From contig NZ_JAHXYZ010000004.1 in the NCBI RefSeq assembly GCF_019969685.1, forward strand, positions 124,001-188,000: DNA of 64,000 bases, given 5' to 3'. The notes below the pieces were generated by a model. That model made no database searches, was not told the origin of the DNA, and worked only from the letters and a program-made list of their open reading frames with translations. The DNA is from Microbacterium sp. EST19A. Its GTDB lineage: Bacteria > Actinomycetota > Actinomycetes > Actinomycetales > Microbacteriaceae. Positions 58,170 to 64,000 of the stretch are shown here, in pieces; position 1 is the stretch's first letter, and the number at the start of each line of letters is the position of its first letter. Position numbers and translations under genes: made by a program.

Positions 58170-59394
58170 CCCGCTCAGCATCCGCGACGCCTGGAGCAAG
58201 ATCCCTTCTCCCGGCGCGGCGGAGACGGAGTTCGAGCGCTTCACGGGCAAGCGCATGGAGCGGATCCTCGCGATCGTCGTCGCGATCGGGTCTGCAGCAC
58301 TGGGGGCCCAGGCGCTGATCGCCGCCGTCGGCACGATGTCCTTCGCCGACGTTCCGCACGTGACGACGGTCGTCGTCGTCTTCGCTCCGCTGACCGCGAT
58401 GCTCCTCGCCTGCGTGATCGGACGGGCCGTCCGCGTCGCCTCCGGCGTGTTCGCCATCGCCTATGCGCTCGCCCTCGCGGCGTGGCCGCTCGTCGTGGAC
58501 CCCTTCGACAATGCCGCCGGCGATCAGCCGTGGATCTTCTTCCTGGTGAACGTCGGGGTCGTCGCGGCCATGCTCGCGTTCCCCGTGCGCATCCAGTTCG
58601 CCTGGGCCGTCGGGATGCCGTTCGTCTACGGATACGTGCGGCTGGTGCAGGGAGAGTTCTCGCGCGAGTTCTGGGTGACGACGGCGTTCGACGTGTCGTT
58701 CACGCTCATCCTCGGTGTGATCATCATCTCGCTCGGCTGGATGTTCCGCTCGGTCGCCGCGGGTGTGGACGAGGCCCGGGGCCAGGCCGTCGCGTCGTAC
58801 GCCTCCGCGGCCGCTGCGGCCGCGGCCGAGGAGGAGCGGGTGGCGATGTCCGCGCTGATGCACGACAGCGTGCTCGCCGCCCTCATCGCCGGAGAGCGCG
58901 CGGAAGGCGAGCGGGCGCGTGAACTCGCCGTCGCGATGGCCCGTGAGGCGCTCACCCGCCTCGCCAACACCGAAGGAGCCGTCGCACAGGAGGGGAGCGA
59001 CGAGCCCGTCGGGACCGCGCAGATCGTCGTCGAGCTCCGCCGATCGCTCTCGGAGCTCGGCGCCGACGCGATCGTCGAAGAGCGCGGCGGCATCGGACTC
59101 ATCCCCGGACGTGCTGCGCGGGCCCTGGTGCTCGCCGCCCGCCAGGCGATCGGCAACGCCGTGGCGCATGCCAACGGCCGGGGCCTGCACATCATCGCCG
59201 AGGGCCACGGCGACGAGGGCATCCGTGTCACGATCTCGGACACCGGTCCCGGTTTCGACATCGACGAGATCGGCGCCGATCGTCTCGGCATCCGCGCCTC
59301 GATCTTCGCCCGGATGGCGGGCGTCGCGGGTACGGCAGGCATCGACTCCGGCGAGCACGGCACGATCGTGACCCTCGGCTGGGAGCGCTCGTGA
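58159..59394 (+). CDS. Sensor histidine kinase of the NarL-type system
   Basis: This 411-residue kinase has about six membrane segments (35-205), a DHp-like region with candidate His235 in ALMHDSVLAAL, and a HATPase domain with N-box QAIGNAVAHANG, G1 ISDTGPGFD and LGIRASIFARM. There is no extracellular domain of size, so sensing is probably intramembrane. The GTG start lies inside the regulator gene. Its stop overlaps the next gene by 4 bases. Confidence 0.9.
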   Translation: MPVDPLSIRDAWSKIPSPGAAETEFERFTGKRMERILAIVVAIGSAALGAQALIAAVGTMSFADVPHVTTVVVVFAPLTAMLLACVIGRAVRVASGVFAIAYALALAAWPLVVDPFDNAAGDQPWIFFLVNVGVVAAMLAFPVRIQFAWAVGMPFVYGYVRLVQGEFSREFWVTTAFDVSFTLILGVIIISLGWMFRSVAAGVDEARGQAVASYASAAAAAAAEEERVAMSALMHDSVLAALIAGERAEGERARELAVAMAREALTRLANTEGAVAQEGSDEPVGTAQIVVELRRSLSELGADAIVEERGGIGLIPGRAARALVLAARQAIGNAVAHANGRGLHIIAEGHGDEGIRVTISDTGPGFDIDEIGADRLGIRASIFARMAGVAGTAGIDSGEHGTIVTLGWERS

Positions 59395-60398
59395 ACCGCA
59401 CCGTGCGCAGCGTCGCCACCTCACTCGCCGTCGGCTTCGCCCTGTACTTCGTGGCGCGCGGCGTGTGGTGGATCGAGCAGCCGACCGCACCTCTGCTCAT
59501 GGTGCTCGCCATCGGGCTCTACCTCGTGGTCGTGAACATCGCGATCCTGGGGGATTCGGCGACGGTGCGCATGCCGCTGTGGGCGGCCGTGCTGGCCGCG
59601 GTGTCCAGCGCGCTGATCCCGGTGCTGGTCACGCTGTCGCTCGATGCGGCCGACCGCACCGAGCCGTTCGCCACCTGGTACATCGGCGGGCTGGGTCTGC
59701 TCGGTGTCGTGTGCGTCGTGCGGCGCCGCTCGTTGATCGGGTGGCTCATCGTGGCGCTGCTCATCGCGACCTCCTCCGCCTATCTGGGGATGGGGGTCTC
59801 GCTGAACCTCGGGCTCGTCGGATCGATCATGTGGGTGCTCATCGCGCAGCTGCTCGTGATGTTCTGGGACCGGGCCGTCCGCGACACCGAGCGACTGGCC
59901 GAGATCCAGCAGGCGGTCTCCGCCTGGCATGCGACGCAGCTCGTTCGCCAGCGCGAGCGACGCCTGCGCACGCAGTTCGCGCTCGCCGTGGCCGGACCCG
60001 TGCTGAGTCGTGTGGTGGCGTCACGCGGGGCCCTCGACGAGCAGGAGCAGCTCGAGGCGAGGCTCGCGGAAGGGCGGCTGCGCGACGAGCTGCGCGGCGC
60101 CGACCTGCTCAACGATGCCGTGCGCGACGTGATCGAGGCCGCGCGGCGGCGCGGTGTCGTGGTCACCGTCTTCGACGAGGGCGGTCTCGACGGCGTGGAC
60201 GAGCACCGGCGCGTGGAGATCCGGGATGAACTCGCCGTGACCCTGGCGAACGCCGACGCACGGCGGATCATCATCCGTTCGGCGAAAGACCCGCGCGTGG
60301 CGGTGACCGTGGTCGGGCGTGCCGGCACCCGCTCCTCGGGCGACGACGACTCCGTCGAGCTCTGGCACGAGATCCTTCGCGAGGCAGCCGAGGTCTGA
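59391..60398 (+). CDS. Kinase-like membrane protein lacking ATPase motifs
   Basis: The 335-residue protein begins with GTG in a GTGA overlap with the kinase stop. About five to six membrane segments (10-155) are followed by a DHp-like charged helix (TERLAEIQQAVSAWHATQLVRQRERRLRTQ) and a C-terminal domain with ATPase-like spacing (LNDAVRDVIEAARRRGVVVTV, ANADARRIIIRSA). The N, G1 and G2 boxes of HATPase domains are absent. It looks like a degenerate sister of the kinase, probably a regulatory or heterodimer partner. A strong terminator follows. Confidence 0.75.
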   Translation: MNRTVRSVATSLAVGFALYFVARGVWWIEQPTAPLLMVLAIGLYLVVVNIAILGDSATVRMPLWAAVLAAVSSALIPVLVTLSLDAADRTEPFATWYIGGLGLLGVVCVVRRRSLIGWLIVALLIATSSAYLGMGVSLNLGLVGSIMWVLIAQLLVMFWDRAVRDTERLAEIQQAVSAWHATQLVRQRERRLRTQFALAVAGPVLSRVVASRGALDEQEQLEARLAEGRLRDELRGADLLNDAVRDVIEAARRRGVVVTVFDEGGLDGVDEHRRVEIRDELAVTLANADARRIIIRSAKDPRVAVTVVGRAGTRSSGDDDSVELWHEILREAAEV

Positions 60399-60407
60399 CG
60401 AAGAGTG

Positions 60408-60443
60408 GGCGAGGGGCGGCGGCGATGCCGCCTGCCCCTCGCC
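60408..60443 (+). terminator. Terminator hairpin after the signalling operon
   Basis: The arms GGCGAGGGGC + GGCGGC (60408-60423) pair with GCCGCC + GCCCCTCGCC (60427-60443) with one bulged T and a 3-base loop. It begins 9 bases after the stop codon. The rest of the gap to 60617 shows no feature I can support beyond an ill-defined promoter for the ROK gene. Confidence 0.8.
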
Positions 60444-60617
60444 ATGCGGACAGTTACCCGAAAACCGTCCGCGAGTGGCCGATCAGCGTCTGTCTACCCT
60501 GGGACAGAGAGACCAGCCGAACGCGAAGCGTCTCCCTCAGTCTGATGGGTCGTCAAGAGCTTGTCTGTAGGTATTTTGGGGGACACGGATTTTCCGCCGA
60601 TGGGGGATCATTGGACG

Positions 60618-61850
60618 ATGGGAACGCGTCGCGGCACCAATCTCCCGCGGATGGGCGACTTCAACCAGTCGGTGATACTGGAGGCCATCCGGCGATCCGG
60701 TGAGGGATTGAGCAGGATCGAGCTCGTCGAGGCGACGGGGCTCTCCGCCCAGACCGTCACGAACATCACGCGCCGGCTCCTCGATGACGGATTCATCCGG
60801 GAGGCGGGGCGGACCATCAACGGTCCGGGCAAGCCGAGAGTGACGCTGCGCCTCATCTCGGAGAGCCGCTTCTCCGTCGGCGTCCACCTCGATCCCGCGG
60901 TCATGACCTTCGTGCTCCTGGATCTCTCGGGCACGATCGTACGGCGCATGGGCGTGCGCACTCCGAAGATGGATCCGCGCCAGATCGTCGAGGCGATGGC
61001 GACCACGATCGAGACGCTCATCTCGGCGGCCGGCGTGGACCGTTCGCGCATCGCCGGAGTCGGCGTGGCGGCCCCAGGACCGCTGGATGCCGACAAGGGC
61101 ACGGTGATCGATCCGCCGAAGCTGCTCGGATGGCATCGGGTGCCCCTCCGAGCCGTGCTCGCGGAGGCGACCGGATTCCCCGTCACCCTCGAGAAGGACA
61201 CGACCGCGGCGGCGGTGGGGGAGCTCTGGACCCGCCCCGGCTCTTCCGACGACTCGTTCGTGTTCGTGTACCTCGGGACCGGGATCGGCGCGGCTCTGGC
61301 GAGGGACGGGGATGTCGTGCGCGGCAGCACGCAGAACCTCGGCGAGATCGGGCACATCGTGGTCGATCCTGACGGCCCTGCGTGCCTGTGCGGATCGCGC
61401 GGCTGCGTCGAGGTGATGTGCACCCCGCAGGCGATCGTCGAACAGGCCGAGCACGCCGGGGTGTTCCCCGACGATCGTGAGGTCAACGACGTCGAAGCCG
61501 TGGAGGCGCGGCTGACGCAGCTGTGCGAGCGCGCCGCTGCCGGCGACGCGCCGGCAGCGCGAGTTCTGCGGGCATCGGCAGGCCACCTCGCCGTGCTCAC
61601 CGCCGTGCTCACGAACATGCTCGACGTGGATCGCGTCGTGCTCGGCGGACCGTTCTGGTCACGCCTCGCCGACGCGTATCTGAAGGAGATCCCCGGGCGT
61701 CTGGAGCGGCTGAGCGCCACCCGGGCGGTGCGGACGCTGCCCGTCGCCGGCACGGTCGTCGGCGTGGATGTGGGCGCGGTGGGCGCCGCCTGCGTCGTCC
61801 TGGACTCGGTGCTGACACCGCGGACGACGGATCTGCTGCTGGAGCATTGA
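60618..61850 (+). CDS. ROK-family transcriptional regulator
   Basis: This 410-residue NagC/XylR-type repressor has an N-terminal winged helix (VILEAIRRSGEGLSRIELVE, ATGLSAQTVTNITRRL), a ROK sugar-kinase-like domain with GVGVAAPGPLD and GTGIGAALA, and the zinc motif CLCGSRGCVE. ATG 60618 is preferred to upstream ATGs because MGTRRGTNLPRMG fits the family start and GGGGGA lies 10 bases upstream. It precedes the alpha-mannosidase gene by 66 bases and probably controls it in response to a sugar. Confidence 0.9.
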   Translation: MGTRRGTNLPRMGDFNQSVILEAIRRSGEGLSRIELVEATGLSAQTVTNITRRLLDDGFIREAGRTINGPGKPRVTLRLISESRFSVGVHLDPAVMTFVLLDLSGTIVRRMGVRTPKMDPRQIVEAMATTIETLISAAGVDRSRIAGVGVAAPGPLDADKGTVIDPPKLLGWHRVPLRAVLAEATGFPVTLEKDTTAAAVGELWTRPGSSDDSFVFVYLGTGIGAALARDGDVVRGSTQNLGEIGHIVVDPDGPACLCGSRGCVEVMCTPQAIVEQAEHAGVFPDDREVNDVEAVEARLTQLCERAAAGDAPAARVLRASAGHLAVLTAVLTNMLDVDRVVLGGPFWSRLADAYLKEIPGRLERLSATRAVRTLPVAGTVVGVDVGAVGAACVVLDSVLTPRTTDLLLEH

Positions 61851-61857
61851 GCGGGTC

Positions 61858-61888
61858 TTGACAGGGATAACTCCAATCGATGTACTAT
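61858..61888 (+). promoter_or_regulatory. Sigma-70-like promoter of the alpha-mannosidase gene
   Basis: The consensus -35 TTGACA (61858-61863) and the -10 TACTAT (61883-61888) are 19 bases apart, just after the ROK stop. The AT-rich spacer and flank could hold the ROK operator. It is the only consensus TTGACA -35 paired with a -10 that I noticed. Confidence 0.6.
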
Positions 61889-61916
61889 CTGTGAGCCCCC
61901 AGCGATCGGACCACCG

Positions 61917-64000
61917 ATGCACGACAACTCGTCCCTCGTCGAAGCGCGCATCCAGCGCTTCGTGCAGGAGCGCCTCCTCCCCGCCGTCTACGCGCGTACA
62001 GAGCCGCTGACGCTCCGATCGTGGACCGCACCCGGCGAGCCCGTCCCTTTCGACGAAGCCGTGGGGCAGTCCTTCGCCCCCTTCGAGGTCGGCACGCCCT
62101 GGGGTCGTGCGTGGAGCACGATGTGGCTGCACGTGACCGGGGTCGTCCCGGAGGTCGAGGCAGGGCAGCGCGCCGAGCTGGTCTTCGATCTCGGATTCAA
62201 CACGGCCGAGCCCGGCTTCCAGGCCGAGGGAACGGTCTACCGCCCGGACGGATCGATCGTGAAGGCGGTCGAGCCGCGGAACGCGTACGTCCCGCTGGAC
62301 GGCGCTGCGGGGGAGCCGATCGATCTCTATCTGGAGGCGGCGGCGAACCCGGATGTCGCGGAGGGGTGGACGTTCGCGCCGACCCCGCTCGGCGAGTGGG
62401 ACTCGGCGGGTGACGACCCGCGCTACGTGCTCCGCCAGGCCGATGTCGGCATCCTCGACGTCACCGTCTGGGAGCTGATCCAGGACGTCGCCGCGCTGCG
62501 GGGGCTCATGGGGGCGCTCTCGACCGATTCGCCGCGACGCGCGGAGATCCTCCGCGCCCTCGAGCGCATGGTCGACGCGACCGACCCGGACGACGTCGCC
62601 GGCACTGCCGCCGACGCCCGGGCCGAGCTCGCCGGTGTGCTCTCGCGGCCGGCATCCGCCTCCGCGCACGTCCTGCACGCGGTCGGGCACGCGCATATCG
62701 ACTCGGCGTGGCTGTGGCCCGTCCGTGAGACGCAGCGCAAGGTCGCGAGGACGTTCTCGAACGTGCTGGCCCTGCAGCGGGAGGACCCCGACTTCGCCTT
62801 CGCCGCCTCCTCGGCGCAGCAGTACGCCTGGATGAAGCAGTTCCAGCCGGAGCTGTTCGAGCGGATGCGCGGGGCCGTCGCGGAAGGGCGCTTCGTGCCG
62901 GCCGGAGGCATGTGGGTCGAGTCCGACACCAACATGCCCGGCGGCGAGGCGCTGGCGAGACAGTTCGTGAGGGGCAAGAGGTTCTTCCTCGAGGAGTTCG
63001 GAGTGGAACCCCTGGACGTCTGGCTGCCGGATTCCTTCGGCTACTCCGCGGCGCTGCCGCAGATCGCGCGCGCGGCCGGATCGCGGTGGATGCTGACGCA
63101 GAAGATGTCGTGGAACGAAACGAACGTCATGCCGCACCACACCTTCCTCTGGGAGGGCATCGACGGCACCCGGATCTTCACGCACTTCCCGCCGGTCGAC
63201 ACGTACAACGCGCAGCTCACCGGTGACGAGCTGGCCAGGGCGGAGCGGCAGTACGCCGAGAAGGGCGCCGCGAACACCTCGCTCGTGCCGTTCGGCTACG
63301 GCGACGGCGGCGGCGGGCCCACCAGGGAGATGATCGCCGCGGCGGCGCGGGTGCGGTCGCTCGAGGGCTCGCCGACCGTGACGCTGTCGACGCCGCAGAG
63401 CTTCTTCGAAGCGGCCGAAGCGGAGTATCCGGTGCCCCCGGTGTGGGCGGGCGAGATGTACCTCGAGTTCCACCGCGGGACCTACACGTCGCAGTCCCGC
63501 ACGAAACGGGGCAACCGGCGCAGCGAGCACGCCCTGCGCGAAGCGGAGTTCTGGGCGACGGCCGCCGCTCTGCGCGGTGCGCCCTACCCGTACGCAGAGC
63601 TGGACGCCGCATGGGAGACCGTGCTGCTGCAGCAGTTCCACGACATCCTTCCGGGAAGCTCCATCGCGTGGGTGCACCGGGAGGCGGAAAGACGCTACGC
63701 CGAGGTGCTCGCCTCGACGGAGCACATGATCGCGGGGGCGCTGGCCGTCGTGGCGGGTTCGGGAGACACCGAACTGGTCGCCGACGCCGGGCCCTACGCC
63801 AGAGAGGGAACGGCGGCGATGGGGATCGCCGTCGTGCAGGGTTCGGGGTCCCCTGCGTCGGTCGCGCGGACGACGAACGGCTTCGTGTTGGAGAACGAGC
63901 ACCTCACGGTCTCGATCGACGACGCAGGTCTGGTGACGTCACTCGTCACCCGCGCGACCGGGAGGAACGCGATCGCGGCGGGGGAGCGGGGGAACCTGCT
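61917..64000 (+). CDS. Alpha-mannosidase, GH38 (partial, runs off the window)
   Basis: The first ~694 residues of a GH38 alpha-mannosidase are present; the gene continues past 64000. An N-terminal beta-sandwich-like region (1-245) precedes the catalytic domain with zinc-binding HAHIDSAWLWP (~258), the nucleophile Asp in LPDSFGYSAALPQ (~371), GYGDGGGGPTREM and the zinc His in QQFHDILPGSS. The C-terminal part begins near ENEHLTVSIDDAG. No signal peptide is seen, so it is probably cytosolic and acts on imported mannosides. No strong ribosome-binding site precedes ATG 61917. Confidence 0.92.
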   Translation, partial: MHDNSSLVEARIQRFVQERLLPAVYARTEPLTLRSWTAPGEPVPFDEAVGQSFAPFEVGTPWGRAWSTMWLHVTGVVPEVEAGQRAELVFDLGFNTAEPGFQAEGTVYRPDGSIVKAVEPRNAYVPLDGAAGEPIDLYLEAAANPDVAEGWTFAPTPLGEWDSAGDDPRYVLRQADVGILDVTVWELIQDVAALRGLMGALSTDSPRRAEILRALERMVDATDPDDVAGTAADARAELAGVLSRPASASAHVLHAVGHAHIDSAWLWPVRETQRKVARTFSNVLALQREDPDFAFAASSAQQYAWMKQFQPELFERMRGAVAEGRFVPAGGMWVESDTNMPGGEALARQFVRGKRFFLEEFGVEPLDVWLPDSFGYSAALPQIARAAGSRWMLTQKMSWNETNVMPHHTFLWEGIDGTRIFTHFPPVDTYNAQLTGDELARAERQYAEKGAANTSLVPFGYGDGGGGPTREMIAAAARVRSLEGSPTVTLSTPQSFFEAAEAEYPVPPVWAGEMYLEFHRGTYTSQSRTKRGNRRSEHALREAEFWATAAALRGAPYPYAELDAAWETVLLQQFHDILPGSSIAWVHREAERRYAEVLASTEHMIAGALAVVAGSGDTELVADAGPYAREGTAAMGIAVVQGSGSPASVARTTNGFVLENEHLTVSIDDAGLVTSLVTRATGRNAIAAGERGNL

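Noticed and set aside
61659..63902. 747-codon minus-strand frame opposite the mannosidase
   Set aside because: Shadow of the GH38 gene, which carries all catalytic motifs on the plus strand and simply runs off the window.

Overview
The window is very GC-rich, densely packed chromosomal DNA from an actinobacterium, most likely a Microbacteriaceae member close to Microbacterium. This rests on codon usage, GTG/TTG starts, four-base ATGA/GTGA gene overlaps, and family membership read from the proteins. No database search was possible. There is no rRNA, CRISPR array, IS element, phage or obvious genomic island. No gene-free stretch exceeds 300 bases; the longest are 14304-14528, 60399-60617 and 5704-5918.

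Layout. 1-2645: tRNA-Gln directly abutting glmU, then prs. 2738-5703: a flavinylated electron-transfer module (FMN-binding lipoprotein, ApbE, NqrB/RnfD-FNR fusion). 5743-6856: a solitary AbiEi-HTH/DUF559 nuclease-like gene bracketed by two copies of a long near-palindromic hairpin. 6873-9124: an OmpR-type two-component system. 9216-14303: FAD oxidase, esterase, gnd, a 2-hydroxyacid dehydrogenase and a 41-residue membrane protein. 14529-22019: rplY, pth, a membrane protein, trpS, an SRPBCC/DUF4166/DUF4166 operon, xth and yihY. 22097-25593: sdhCDAB. 25746-28210: a secreted CAP/FG-GAP protein and manC. 28359-37703: a nucleoside uptake and catabolism locus (BMP lipoprotein, ATPase, two permeases, cdd, deoA, add) followed by a NodB-like protein. 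37704-41692: an alpha/beta hydrolase and a tightly coupled FMO/BASS/SDR operon. 41789-49368: a mannitol PTS locus that carries its own EI and HPr, an orphan EIIB and a divergent MtlR-type regulator. 49378-52159: a second HPr, a phosphosugar mutase and purine nucleoside phosphorylase. 52217-57466: LpdA-like flavoprotein, biotin carboxylase/BCCP, Maf and a TrmA-like methyltransferase. 57510-60398: a NarL-type regulator, a histidine kinase and a kinase-like protein without ATPase motifs. 60618-64000: a ROK regulator and a GH38 alpha-mannosidase cut by the window end.

How the genes work together. Three metabolic themes recur: sugar entry (PTS-mannitol, mannosidase/ROK, manC, gnd), nucleoside salvage (transporter, Cdd, DeoA, Add, PNP and a mutase that can return pentose-1-phosphate to central metabolism) and flavin/quinone electron transfer (flavinylated lipoprotein module, SDH, LpdA-like flavoprotein). 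Several core blocks (glmU-prs...rplY-pth; sdh, cdd-deoA-add, deoD-mutase, lpdA, accA and maf) keep company as in Mycobacterium tuberculosis, with accessory genes inserted between them.

Sequence-level patterns beyond the genes. At least fourteen start codons have a TANNNT -10 box exactly 6 or 7 bases upstream, which predicts leaderless mRNAs. The heptamer GGATGCC and its complement GGCATCC occur several times more often than base composition suggests. Two related hairpin repeats bracket one accessory gene, and a 32-base perfect palindrome sits just after gnd.
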